A stretch of 64,000 nucleotides of DNA from assembly GCA_039602395.1 (NCBI GenBank), contig JBCNJP010000006.1, forward strand, positions 43,115,279 through 43,179,278, written 5' to 3'. Within the stretch, counting starts at the first letter, position 1, and every line of letters starts with the position of its first letter. The translations under genes and the position numbers were made by a program. The DNA is from Deinandra increscens subsp. villosa (taxonomy: Eukaryota > Streptophyta > Magnoliopsida > Asterales > Asteraceae). This document shows positions 21,890 through 32,130 of the stretch, in pieces. The notes under the pieces are model-generated. The model saw only the letters and a list, made by a program, of their open reading frames with translations. It did no database searches and had not been told where the DNA came from.

Positions 21890-23110
21890 TGAGTTTTATG
21901 TATCAAAAACATTTTGAGTGACTTTTAACCTATTTTCTTAAAGGTAATTTTACAAACCATCTTTTATTTATAATGTTTTAAATGAGTTTTATAACCCAAG
22001 TGACTTTCCAGATGTTTTAATTTGAACCGTATCTGCAGTGAGTTTTAATATATAAACTACTAATATAAAAAAAGGAAAAAACATAAACAATATTCATGAT
22101 CAATTTTTCCTCTAAACTACTTTTAAATGAGTTTCATAACTTAAGTGACTTTGTAGTAAGTTTTAATTTGAATCAAATTTTCAGTGAGTTTTAACTTGAG
22201 TTTATTACCTTTAAATGAGTTTACTACTTTTAAATGAATTTTAAATCTTAAGTGAGTTTTAAAACTCAATCTCAAGTGGGTTTTAACCAGTTGTAGTGAG
22301 TTTATTCTAATTGTTTATTTTGATTTCGCTCGGTAATCCTAAAATTCCCCAAGTCCACTAGTGAGTTTTAATTGAGTTTCAAATTTGAATAGTGGGTTTT
22401 AACATGAGTAATAGAACTAGTGATTTTTAGTTGAGTTTCAATATGAGTTCTAAATCCCATGTGAGTTTTATATGTGTTTTACTTAATCTCGTTAATAATC
22501 TATATTCTAACTGCACTGTGAGTTTTTTTATGAGTTTTGTAAGTCAATCAATTCAATGAGTTTTTAGTGAAAAAGCATTTTTAAAACTCGCGGGTCATAT
22601 ATGTAAAATTTGAGCCACTTTGGGTAATACCTGTTTTGTCCTAAATTATTTGTGAAATGATGCAGTAGTTTAAACAATGGTGAGCTTCAAGTACCTCAGT
22701 CATCAATGGCAACATAGTTTGTGAAACAAGATTCTGGTAAATGGGAACATCTAAGTGCCTGCAGCCATGGAGTCTAATAGGTGGTCAATTGTTTTTATCA
22801 CTTCTGTATTTGTTCAAGGAAGAAAGAAATATATGTTCTAACAAGATATCTAAGATCAATGACTTATAGACTTTCCCGTGCAACCATTGGTCTTGAGCAC
22901 CAACAAGAAGATTTAGATTACATTTGAAAACCGTGCTTTTCAGGCGGTTTTTATAAACTCAATAGGTTTTTTTATGCAGATTTTTTCATTTGTTTCCTTA
23001 GTCGTCTTATATAATTTTTAGAACAGTGAGTTTATAAGACTCCAAATGAGTTTTATAACAAATATAACTTCGTAGTGAGTTTTATAACAAATGTCATGAT
23101 ATGAGTTCAA
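21890..23110 (+). repeat. degenerate TGAGTTTTAA array, left arm of element E
   Basis: TGAGTTTTAA-like units (GTGAGTTTTAA, GAGTTTTATA, GAGTTTCAA) recur at irregular 15-40-bp spacing over about 1.2 kb, densest at 21890-22570 and again at 23025-23110. The right arm (36730-39145) carries the same motif inverted. Spacers are not uniform, so this is neither a simple tandem repeat nor a CRISPR array. Confidence 0.85.
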
Positions 23111-23592
23111 TGTACGGATAAACTTTGTAAAATCAGAGATGTTCTCTTGTTGACTTGTGTAATAGTTAAAAGAATATATGGATCTATGCTCATTTCTATC
23201 TATTTTTATTTATTCTAATATTTTTAGTGATCTTTGGTAAAATCTGGAACTCTTTTTTTTTTAGATAATATTAAGCATCTAATGCTCTCTCTCTTTTTAA
23301 CTAGAAATATGAAGCACCATCAATACCAAAGACCCAAATAGAATAAAGCTTACTACCAAGCGTCATGATAAAAGACAAAAAGAGCAACAAATAACAGTTG
23401 GATTTAGTAGAAAATAATTACAAATATTTAGTTATTCATGTGTTCTAACATTACAACAAAAATGCCAAAAAATCTCAATACAGTGAAAATGCAAACCAGC
23501 AGGAATTAATTGAATAGTGCAATATATGATAAAGATAAAAAGAGTAAATATACATGAAGAATATATCAATAAGTAGGATGGTAGTATCTGTA

Positions 23593-23892
23593 TCAGTTCA
23601 CAGGCGGAACACCGTATGGCATCATGGGTGGTTGTCCCGGAGCAACATATCCACCACCATTGATCTTGGCCAAACTAACCTGACCTTGCATTCCATCTCT
23701 AGCATACTGTTGCCAAACCATCTGTTCTTGAACCAGCAACCATTGTTTGCTTTCTACATCTGTCATTTGGACATAAGCCGGTGGAGGCACACTTAACGAG
23801 GCACCAAATGGATCTCCACCAACGGGTTGAATGGACCCATTAGGAGCTGGGAGTGCCAAAACAGGTGTTGCTGTATTCCCTGGCAACGCCAC
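23593..23892 (-). pseudogene. captured 3' end of a clathrin-assembly (ANTH/AP180-type) protein gene
   Basis: A 99-residue frame ending in a stop reads PLALPAPNG-like repeats, DPFGASLSVPPPAYVQMTD, then KQWLLVQEQMVWQQYARDGM and GQVSLAKINGG. This is the C-terminal tail of plant putative clathrin assembly proteins (EAP1/At2g25430 type), downstream of the ANTH phosphoinositide-binding domain, which is missing. Following sequence (23592 to about 23300) looks like its 3' UTR. The first Met is arbitrary: no exon or promoter precedes it. A part of the coding is echoed at 23893-23935 (TTTGCTTTCTATATCTGTC), a local duplication. It lies between the two repeat arrays of element E. Confidence 0.6.
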
Positions 23893-24066
23893 GCTCTTTG
23901 CTTTCTATATCTGTCAGTTGCCCTTTGACCGTTTGTTAAGATATCAACTACTTTGGTCCAAGAGTCATGTATTAATTAAAACTCACTAATCATACCCATA
24001 TCACAGCAGAAAAACAATTTAAACTCACTTAGTTGTATAAAACTCACTTCAGCTGGCCAGCCTTCT

Positions 24067-24472
24067 TGTTGGGCTATATTTATTGAGGCATGAACATTAG
24101 TTATTGGGCTTGCTTTAACTTTGTTTTGGGCTTATTATTTAATGGGTTATTGGGCTTAATGTAGTTTACTATTGGGCCATGTGGGCTTCATTATAGTTTA
24201 CGATTTTTGTAATAGGTTTACATGAGGCACTATATAAGCCTCATGTGTTTGTGATTTTAGCAAGCTTTTCTATTTGAATTTAAGGAGTTTACGATTTCTG
24301 TGTGGATTCCCATTTACGATCAGCTTCACTTGTTGTGTTTATCATTCAAGATTCAATCTTTCTCATAGATTGAATCTATTTCTTCAACTTGTTTCTTGAA
24401 TCAATCTCATTTGAGGTTTCCGCACTCATTTGAGATCGAATATCGTGTTGACGGTTTGATCTCGGACCTACA
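24067..24472 (+). repeat. 5' LTR of copia G
   Basis: TGTTGGGC to CCTACA, 406 bp. TATATAA at 24231-24237 is the likely TATA box. It contains three TTTACGAT motifs of the family that crowds the leader. Confidence 0.95.
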
Positions 24473-24474
24473 AT

Positions 24475-24487
24475 TGGTATCAGAGCC
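24475..24487 (+). promoter_or_regulatory. primer-binding site of copia G
   Basis: TGGTATCAGAGCC, two bases after the LTR, complementary to initiator tRNA-Met. Confidence 0.93.
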
Positions 24488-24559
24488 AAGAATCTTTGAT
24501 TCGAGGCTCACACGATATTGATTCAAGAAGATTTCTGGGTTATAGTTCTTGATTTTGAA

Positions 24560-25066
24560 GATTTGAAGGGTTTCTGGGCGTTTACGACACCTGCTGCTAC
24601 TGTTCTTCGTGTTTGCGATTGAGTTTTCTGGGTTTCAGCGTGTTTACGAGTTCATCGGTTGAAGATCTGCTGTATTCTCGTGTTTACGACTTCAAGAAGT
24701 CATTTTTATTGCGTTTACGATCGAGTGTTTGGCGTTTACGACTTTGTTTGGTCGTAATCTGTGTTTACAATTCTGCTATACCGGAATCACTTGTCGTAAT
24801 CGTTGTTTACGACTTGTTTAATCGTAATTGCAGTTTACGATCGCTCCTAATCGGGAATAGGTGTTTACGACTCGGCGATCGTAATCAGATATCGTAATCA
24901 GTGTTTACGATTTTTTAAGGCGGTTTGTGTTTGCGATTTTGGGTTTTATCGGAATCAGGTGTTCACGATCGTAATTAGGCGTTTACGATCGTAATCAAGT
25001 GTTTTTCATCGTAATCTCAGTTTTTGGACTTTTGGACTTTAGATTTAGGTTCCCTTTGCTATCGTA
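24560..25066 (+). repeat. leader of copia G packed with GTTTACGA motifs
   Basis: About ten exact TTTACGA units, mostly as GTGTTTACGA or GCGTTTACGA, plus near matches (TTTGCGA, TTCACGA, TCGTAATC) recur at about 20-40-bp intervals. A second cluster with both orientations lies at 33160-33480 before the accessory ORF. The leader has no conserved coding. Confidence 0.85.
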
Positions 25067-26827
25067 ATGGATTTTGAACCAAGTATGTATCAGAAGTTGG
25101 ACTTTGAGATTGGCTCTATCACTCGTCCACCTAGACTCACTTCGGCGGATAACTTTTTGGAATGGAAGTATAGGTTTGAAAACCATTTGAAGAGTGTTGA
25201 CTTGAGATTGTGGAGAGCGGTAATTAACGGACCTCACATACCTACTCATGGAGAAGGAGCTAAAGCAGGAAAGGCTAAAACTGAAGACGAGTTTGAAGAT
25301 GAGGACTGGGAAAGGTGTAACAAGGCTGAGAGGGCGTTTGCAATTATGACCATGGCACTAACACCTGACATCGCTCAAGGATTTAAGCATTGCAAGACAG
25401 CGAAGGAACTCTGGAATGCATTGATTGTCGCCTATGAGGGAAATCCGGACATTAAGGCGAGTCGAAAGCAAATGTTGAAACAGAAATTCAACTTGTTCAA
25501 CCATATCCAAGGTGAATCTTTTGAAGCGCAAGTGCAAAGGTTTGTATCTCTGATGGCAGAAATGTCAAGCTATGGTGTGGAGCCAGAATTGGAAGATAAG
25601 AATTTGAAGTTGCTGAACAGTTTACCCAAGTCATGGAACACCAATATCTCTATTATTAAGGACAACAACAAGCTGAGTGAGCTTTCTCTGGATGAAATGA
25701 TCAACAAATTGAAGTCCAAGCTTATTGATGACAAGCAGCGAGAGTTGAATCACATAAGCTCGCTTAGTTTGGCTGGGAAACTGAATCAAGCTTTGTTGTC
25801 AGAAGAAGTTGATGTGAAGCCGAAAGGAAAGTCTGTTGCAAGTGGATCAAGTTCTGTGACTAAAACAAATGCATTTGTGGCACAACCTCAAGCTGGATCA
25901 AGTGGAGGTGACAACTCTGAAGCAACCAATGATCCCAATTTTGCACTCGGAATGGGATTCATGAACAGCTATCATGCTTTAATGACCGGAACCCTAATCC
26001 CTACTGAGATGCTATCAGGTGAACTGAATCAGATAAATCCAGAGGATGTGGAGATGTTGGATGTCTCTTGGCAGATGGCTATGGCTGTGTTTAGGGCAAA
26101 GAAGTTCATGGCAACTACTGGAAGAAATGTTTGGAAAGACCAAGATAAGATAAGGATGGGGTTTGACAAAACCAAGCTGAGGTGCTACAATTGTGATGAA
26201 TATGGGCATTTTGCAAGAGAGTGTAGCAAGCCAAGGAAAGAGAGAGCAGAGGAAAAGAAACCAGCTGATGGGAAGGCAAAAGCAGAAGCAAGTGCTTTGG
26301 TTGTGCAGGAAGGAGGAGGCTATGATTGGACGTCTCAAATGAAAGATCTGAGCCTGACACATGCTATGATGACTGCTTTGGATGATGATGAAGAAGAAGA
26401 ACATGCTTTTGTTGTGACTGAAGATGAACCTGAGGAGAATGAAGCTATGGCAGCAGATCACACCAAGGTATGTTCTAACCCTGTTTGTGATCGTATAATT
26501 ACTGGTCTTAGACAATTTTGCAAAAATTTTCAATTAGAATTGTTTGAGGTAAAATGTGAAAGAAGCTCATTTAAGGGTAGATGGCAAAAGAACGAAGAAA
26601 AGGTTAAAGCCCAGAAATTAGATATAGTGAAATATAAGAAACTTGCAACTGAGAACGCTTATCTGTATGACAATGCTAAGTTAGAAATAGCAGAACTTAC
26701 TAAGCAGATAGATGAACTTAAGCATAAAAACAATGAGTTGCAGGTTAAGCTTGATATAAATCTTATGAGAAGCAAAAGAATGTTACAGGCTAGTAAATCT
26801 CTGGACACATGTATTACTAGAGGTTAG
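25067..26827 (+). CDS. gag: copia G gag (capsid, first zinc knuckle, coiled coil)
   Basis: 586 codons from an ATG that opens MDFEPSMYQKLDFEIG. Residues about 20-230 form the UBN2-type copia gag domain (FLEWKYRFENHLK, FKHCKTAKELWNAL, ESFEAQVQRF, LLNSLPKSWNT). Residues 373-386 are a CCHC zinc knuckle, CYNCDEYGHFAREC, for RNA binding. Residues about 490-570 are Lys/Glu-rich and likely coiled coil. The frame ends at a TAG; the next frame resumes two bases later, consistent with a one-base indel rather than a natural end. A strong donor-like AAG/GTATGT lies at 26465-26473, after codon 467. Gag would package the RNA in cytoplasmic particles. Confidence 0.88.
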   Translation: MDFEPSMYQKLDFEIGSITRPPRLTSADNFLEWKYRFENHLKSVDLRLWRAVINGPHIPTHGEGAKAGKAKTEDEFEDEDWERCNKAERAFAIMTMALTPDIAQGFKHCKTAKELWNALIVAYEGNPDIKASRKQMLKQKFNLFNHIQGESFEAQVQRFVSLMAEMSSYGVEPELEDKNLKLLNSLPKSWNTNISIIKDNNKLSELSLDEMINKLKSKLIDDKQRELNHISSLSLAGKLNQALLSEEVDVKPKGKSVASGSSSVTKTNAFVAQPQAGSSGGDNSEATNDPNFALGMGFMNSYHALMTGTLIPTEMLSGELNQINPEDVEMLDVSWQMAMAVFRAKKFMATTGRNVWKDQDKIRMGFDKTKLRCYNCDEYGHFARECSKPRKERAEEKKPADGKAKAEASALVVQEGGGYDWTSQMKDLSLTHAMMTALDDDEEEEHAFVVTEDEPEENEAMAADHTKVCSNPVCDRIITGLRQFCKNFQLELFEVKCERSSFKGRWQKNEEKVKAQKLDIVKYKKLATENAYLYDNAKLEIAELTKQIDELKHKNNELQVKLDINLMRSKRMLQASKSLDTCITRG

Positions 26828-26828
26828 A

Positions 26829-28320
26829 ATGGGCAAGGACAAAGGTGGAATAGGAATTAGCTTTGCAAACAAGAACGTTGTTCCTCAAGATAAAACTAGA
26901 GATGTAATAGGAATGATCTTAGAGGAGGATCAGATAGATAGATCTGCATCGGAAATGCATGAGGAAGGACCTCCTTTAGATAGTGTCTTGGTTGGAGTGA
27001 AACCTATGACAGAAGAGGAAATAGAAAATGAAAAACAAATGACTTATGGGTTGGGTAATAAGGATAGAGTGATGACAGACGCGTGTGAAGCAGGACCATC
27101 AAATACTTCTCTGAATAACTGTGTGAGCTCTTCTGATGTATCTATTTATTGTGCAGATGAAGTAGAAATCAAAGACATTTCTAAGGAGGATGCAGAATGT
27201 CGGAGAGTGGAAGAGAGTCACGTGTCTAGTAGTTCTAGTAGCTCTAGTTTATGTTTACCTAAGGATGATGTAATGGCACTTGTGTCAGAACTAGAAACAT
27301 CCAAGTCAAAACAAATAGTTGCACCGTTGTTAAAAAAATGTTTCTGAATTAAATGAAAAAGTGTCTGGTTTTAAAATTCGTGTGCCTAACACAAAAATAG
27401 GTCGTGAGACTAAGCCCAAAGACTTTGTTGCTTATCCCCAGGTTGTGTCAGCTTTTAACAGAACAAACAAATCTAAATCAGAACAATTTTGTTTAATTAC
27501 ACAATCTGAAAAGGATAAACAACATGTTATACACAAATGGGATGATAAGCCAGAGTGGAAGTCGTCTTACCCAAGACGTTCATACCTCTGTAGCCATGTC
27601 AATGGGCCTAGACTCATGAACTGCTTTCGATGTGGAAAGCCAGGACATTTTGCAGCTAATTGTGTGGATAGACCTTTCCAACCATACTATCCGCAAAACC
27701 CACGGACTAGTATGTTGGAGAAAATGATGACCGGAGAGAAGCAAAAACAAAAACAGAAACAACAAGCTGTGTCTCAGGGGATGCAGTGCTTTGAACCAAT
27801 GAAGACTCAACAGTCTAAGGTTTCAAACGCAAAGGCATCTGTGACAAAGCCTGTTGTTGATAAGAGGAATGTGACCAAAACTCCACAACAAACTTATGTA
27901 TCTAAAGGAGTTCACCACAGAAATGATAAGATAAAACCAGAATTTGTTGAAAAACAAGTGGCTAAAGTCAAAAGAGTTGATAAACCTAATGGCAAAGCGA
28001 AAGCTGAACAACAGGTTTTGAAACAAAAAGGTGTCACTCAAGCAAAACAACTTGTGTATACTAAACTGAAACTTGAGTGGACACCGGTTAAAAAGCCAAC
28101 TGGTAAAAAGGTCATTTCACCACAAAAGAAACCTGTGACTGTGAACAATTCAACAACTATGTTGAAACCAGAGAAAACCACCACATGGAAACCAAAAGTC
28201 AACATTCAAAATGAGAATGTATCTGGATCAAAGTCTGAAATGATTCTTCAATTAGTTAACTACATTGATGCAAAAGGTGTGCCCAGATCTGTTATGGCCT
28301 GGGTACCTGGATCTCACTAA
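26829..28320 (+). pseudogene. gag: copia G gag, distal part with second zinc knuckle, frame broken
   Basis: Two abutting frames (26829-27347 and 27361-28320) appear to be one continuation of gag. They are separated by a one-base length change in an A7 run at about 27331-27337. The first is acidic/Ser-rich (SSSSSSSLCLPKDDVMALV). The second carries a CCHC motif, CFRCGKPGHFAANC (27622-27663), and a long basic Lys/Gln tail. It ends in TAA at 28318-28320, followed by TTTCTGATTCTTGTAG, which resembles a 3' splice site. The downstream pol frame is offset, so either splicing or frameshifting is needed to reach pol. Confidence 0.75.
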
Positions 28321-28336
28321 TTTCTGATTCTTGTAG

Positions 28337-30775
28337 GGACAGCCAAGAAGATCTATCAACAATCTCTGGTACGTTGATAGCGGTTGCTCCCGACACATGA
28401 CCGGAGATCTGTCCCTTTTGGAAGATGTAGAGGATTTCGATGGTGGAGGAGTATCATTTGCAGGTGGTGTGGGTGGTAGAATTAGCAAGAAAGGAGTTGT
28501 GAGAAGTGGAAATTTGTCTTTTTCTGACGTACACTATGTAGAGGAACTGTCTCACAGTTTGCTGAGTGTTTCTCAGATCTGTGACAAAGACTATTCTGTG
28601 ATGTTCAATCGGAAGGAATGCATTATTTTAAAGCCCGGCGTGAAGATTCCCGAGGAGTGCATACTGATGCGTACTCCAAGACGTTCAAACTCATATCTTC
28701 TCAACATGGGCAATCCTCCAACGTCAGAAGAAGCATGCCTCATCTCAAAACAAAAAGAAGATTTGGCTATGTTGTGGCATCGTCGTCTGGGGCATGCAAA
28801 TATGAAGAATTTGACCAAGCTCGCAAAGGGAGAGCATGTCAGAAAGCTGCCCATCAAAGACTTCTCAACTGTGGAAAAATGTGTGGCATGTGCGAAGGGG
28901 AAGCAGCACAAGTTGCCACACCGTCCGAAGATAGCAAACTCTATGTCATCAGTTCTACAACTTCTACACATGGATCTATTTGGGCCTATGCAAGTTCAGA
29001 GCATCAGCAAATTCTCCTATTGTCTAGTGATTGTGGACGACTACTCACGGTTTACTTGGGTCTACTTTTTGTCAAACAAGTATGAAACTCCAGCCCTAGT
29101 GAAACAGTTTGTCACACTCATAGAGAATCAGCTGAACAAGAAGGTCAAAGCTATCAGATCGGATAACGGAACGGAATTCAAGAACGCTGAGTTGAATATG
29201 TTTTGTGGGGCTAAGGGAATAGAGAGACAGTTCAGTGCGCCCTACACTCCTCAACAAAATGGAGTAGCTGAGAGAAGAAATAGGACACTCATTGAAGCTG
29301 CAAGGACAATGATGTGTGAAGCTAAACTACCAATCTTCTTCTGGGCTGAAGCGGTCAACACGGCGTGCTACGTGCAAAATCGCGTTCTGTTAAACAAGCG
29401 TCATGAGAAAACTCCGTATCAGATTGTCTATAAAGAAAAGCCAACGGTGGGATATTTCAAGACATTTGGATGTCCGTGCACGGTACTGATTCAGTCCGAC
29501 GTGGGGAAGTTCGAGGCGAAAGCTGATGAGTGTTATTTCGTTGGTTATTCGGGAAATAGTGCTTATCGTGTCTATAACAAGACCACCGGTTTGATCATTG
29601 AAGCTTTCAACGTGGACTGGCTTGAAGACAATCCGTCGGATGCAGGGACTGGACCTGATTGGATTTTTAACTATGGGTCTCTGTTTGAAGGATTCAAGTT
29701 TTCGAATGAGCTTCACAATTTGGGTGAAGAAGAAGAGATTATCACTCAGCCATCTGAATCAAGACCTCACACTGAAAGAGTCTGTGAGAAAGCACCAGTT
29801 CCAATTCCCACAAATGTCAACGCAGATGCTCCGGGAACTTCAGGAACTTGTGATAATGATTCAGAAATTCCACAAAGTTCAGGTATGAATGATATAAATG
29901 ATAATGTTGTTAGTTCTAATCTGCCTGTTTCTGTGTCTGTGCCAGAGGTTCAGGTATCAAGGATCAACAAGGATCATCCAGTCAGCAACATACTTGGACC
30001 AGTGTCTGCAGGAGATTCAACTAGAAGCCGCACAGGGGATATCAATTTCTGCATGTACTCATGTTTTATCTCCCAGATTGAGCCTCCGAATGTGATGGTT
30101 GCTCTCAGAGATCCGAATTGGATAGAGGCCATGCACAATGAATTAAATCAATTCTCAAAGCTGGGAGTGTGGCGACTAGTCAAGAGGCCAGACGACAAGA
30201 AGGTTATACCCACTCGTTGGTTGTATAAGAACAAAAAGGATGACACGGGTATAATCGTTCGAAACAAGGCAAGGTTAATAGTTCAAGGTCATCAACAAAT
30301 CCATGGAATTGACTATGATGAGGTGTATGCACCTGTGGCAAGACTGGAAGCTATTCGTATATTTCTTGCGGTTGCATCTTATCTGAATTTCACGGTACAC
30401 CAGATGGACGTCAAGACAGCATTCTTATATGCTGAGATGAATGAAGAGGTTTATGTGACTCAACCACCGGGGTTTGTAGATGAGAAGCATCCAGATTATG
30501 TGTATCTTCTGGACAAGGCTTTGTATGGGTTACATCAAGCTCCAAGAACGTGGTATGAGACGCTATCAACACATCTGGTGGAGAATGGATACACAAGAGG
30601 GGTGGTGGATCAGACATTGTTTCGGAAAAGGGTGAAGGATGACATAATCATGGTGCAGGTTTATGTAGATGACATCATCTACGGGTCAACCAATGAAGAT
30701 TTGTGCACCGAGTTTGAAGAGATTATGAGAAAGAAGTTCGAAATGAGCGATCAGGGGGAGATGAGTTTCTTCTAG
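28337..30775 (+). CDS. pol: copia G pol: protease, integrase, reverse transcriptase (RT C-terminus frameshifted)
   Basis: The pol frame is open from 28337. The protease active site DSG (28376-28384, in LWYVDSGCSRHMTG) lies upstream of the first Met at 28397, so pol is not started independently. Next come the gag-pre-integrase HHCC finger (LWHRRLGHANM to KCVACAKGKQHK), the integrase core with HMDLFGPM, RSDNGTEF and PQQNGVAERRN (the D, D, E positions), and reverse transcriptase from about 30110, with FLYAEMNEEVYV and the catalytic YVDD (30663-30674). A single-base deletion at about 30770 puts a TAG in frame just before the RNase H part. Apart from that break the domains look intact. Confidence 0.9.
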   Translation, partial: GQPRRSINNLWYVDSGCSRHMTGDLSLLEDVEDFDGGGVSFAGGVGGRISKKGVVRSGNLSFSDVHYVEELSHSLLSVSQICDKDYSVMFNRKECIILKPGVKIPEECILMRTPRRSNSYLLNMGNPPTSEEACLISKQKEDLAMLWHRRLGHANMKNLTKLAKGEHVRKLPIKDFSTVEKCVACAKGKQHKLPHRPKIANSMSSVLQLLHMDLFGPMQVQSISKFSYCLVIVDDYSRFTWVYFLSNKYETPALVKQFVTLIENQLNKKVKAIRSDNGTEFKNAELNMFCGAKGIERQFSAPYTPQQNGVAERRNRTLIEAARTMMCEAKLPIFFWAEAVNTACYVQNRVLLNKRHEKTPYQIVYKEKPTVGYFKTFGCPCTVLIQSDVGKFEAKADECYFVGYSGNSAYRVYNKTTGLIIEAFNVDWLEDNPSDAGTGPDWIFNYGSLFEGFKFSNELHNLGEEEEIITQPSESRPHTERVCEKAPVPIPTNVNADAPGTSGTCDNDSEIPQSSGMNDINDNVVSSNLPVSVSVPEVQVSRINKDHPVSNILGPVSAGDSTRSRTGDINFCMYSCFISQIEPPNVMVALRDPNWIEAMHNELNQFSKLGVWRLVKRPDDKKVIPTRWLYKNKKDDTGIIVRNKARLIVQGHQQIHGIDYDEVYAPVARLEAIRIFLAVASYLNFTVHQMDVKTAFLYAEMNEEVYVTQPPGFVDEKHPDYVYLLDKALYGLHQAPRTWYETLSTHLVENGYTRGVVDQTLFRKRVKDDIIMVQVYVDDIIYGSTNEDLCTEFEEIMRKKFEMSDQGEMSFF

Positions 30776-30777
30776 CC

Positions 30778-31608
30778 TTGCAAGTAAAACAAGATGAATC
30801 TGGGATTCTTATTCACCAAGCCAAATATGTGAATGAGATTCTAGAAAAATTCAAGATGCAAGACTCGAAGCCAATTTCAACTCCAATGGCATCCCGACCT
30901 CTTTTGTCAGCAGATGCAGATGGGGAGTCAGTGAGCGAATTCACGTATCGCTCGATGATCGGTTCACTGATGTACTTAACAGCAAGTCGGCCAGATATTA
31001 TGCATGCAGTTTGCTTGTGTGCCCGCTATCAGGCTAACCCTAAACTTTCTCATCTAAATGCTGTTAAACGTATATTTAGGTATCTGAAGGGCAGGCCTAG
31101 GCTTGGTCTTTGGTACCCAAAGAACACTGACTTTCAATTGTATGCATATACTGACAGTGACTATGGAGGCAGTGACTTGGATCGGAAGTCAACCACTGGA
31201 GGATGTCAATATCTGGGCGATCGACTCATTTCCTGGCAGAGCAAGAAGCAGCATACCGTATCTAAATCAACTGCCGAAGCTGAGTACGTGGCAGCATCTG
31301 CCGGTACTTCACAGGTAGTATGGATCCAAAACCAGCTCACAGATTACGGTATGGAATTCGTTAACACTCCTATCTTTTGCGATAACGCTGCTGCTCTGGA
31401 AATTGTGAAAAACCCCGTCCAACATTCTAAAACCAAGCATATAGACATAAAGGTACATTTCATTCGAGATTGCTATGATCGGGAGCTAATTCAGCTTCAA
31501 AAGGTAAGCTCCGACCAAAATGTGTCTGACATTTTCACAAAACCCCTCCCGCGACCTAATTTTGAAATGTGTGTCGAAGGCCTTCGGATGATTGCCTTCG
31601 AGGAATGA
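30778..31608 (+). pseudogene. pol: copia G pol, C-terminal part: RT connection and RNase H
   Basis: Continues pol in the next frame. YVNEILEKFKMQDSKP, IGSLMYLTASRPDI and RIFRYLKGRPRLGLWY are the RT thumb/connection. RNase H follows with YTDSDYGGSDLDRKSTTGG, the catalytic SKSTAEAEYVA block, FCDNAAALEI and the terminal SDIFTKPLP. It ends at a normal TGA. No own start is expected, since it is the tail of the polyprotein. The break before it is one base long in an otherwise young element. Confidence 0.9.
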
Positions 31609-32093
31609 TCTGATCAAATTTTGTTTATTTATAATTTTTATTTTTTAAGAAAACTTAAAAACAATAGAAAATTTAATATTTAAAAAAAGAATTTTCAAAA
31701 GCCTCATAAAAACAAGGGAAGAAATATAATTGTCTCAGAAAATATCAAAAATATCTGTTTGAGGTTTTTATGATGTCTTTTGTTTTGCCTTGAGTTAATA
31801 GGAAGTGATATAAATTTCCATGACGATCGGAGACTGACACGTGTAAGGCAGAAGTGAAAGACGTCTCAAAGATGATGTTCGGTAAGCTAAATCAAAAACA
31901 ATGATCATCCATTGTAAGTGCAGTAATCTTAACTCTTATATATGTTTAGGTTTCCATCCTAGTTTACATAGTTTAAAAAACTGAGACCCAGCAAAAATGG
32001 GTTGAGAGTGGTATTTACCTAGTATTCACTCTCTCACACGCCATGTTTATACTGTAAATGACAACTCCACAGAAAAAGAAAAAGAAACAGTCA

Positions 32094-32130
<37 letters not shown>

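Noticed and set aside
26015..26533. 172-codon minus-strand frame
   Set aside because: Shadow of copia G gag; no domain and no independent signals.
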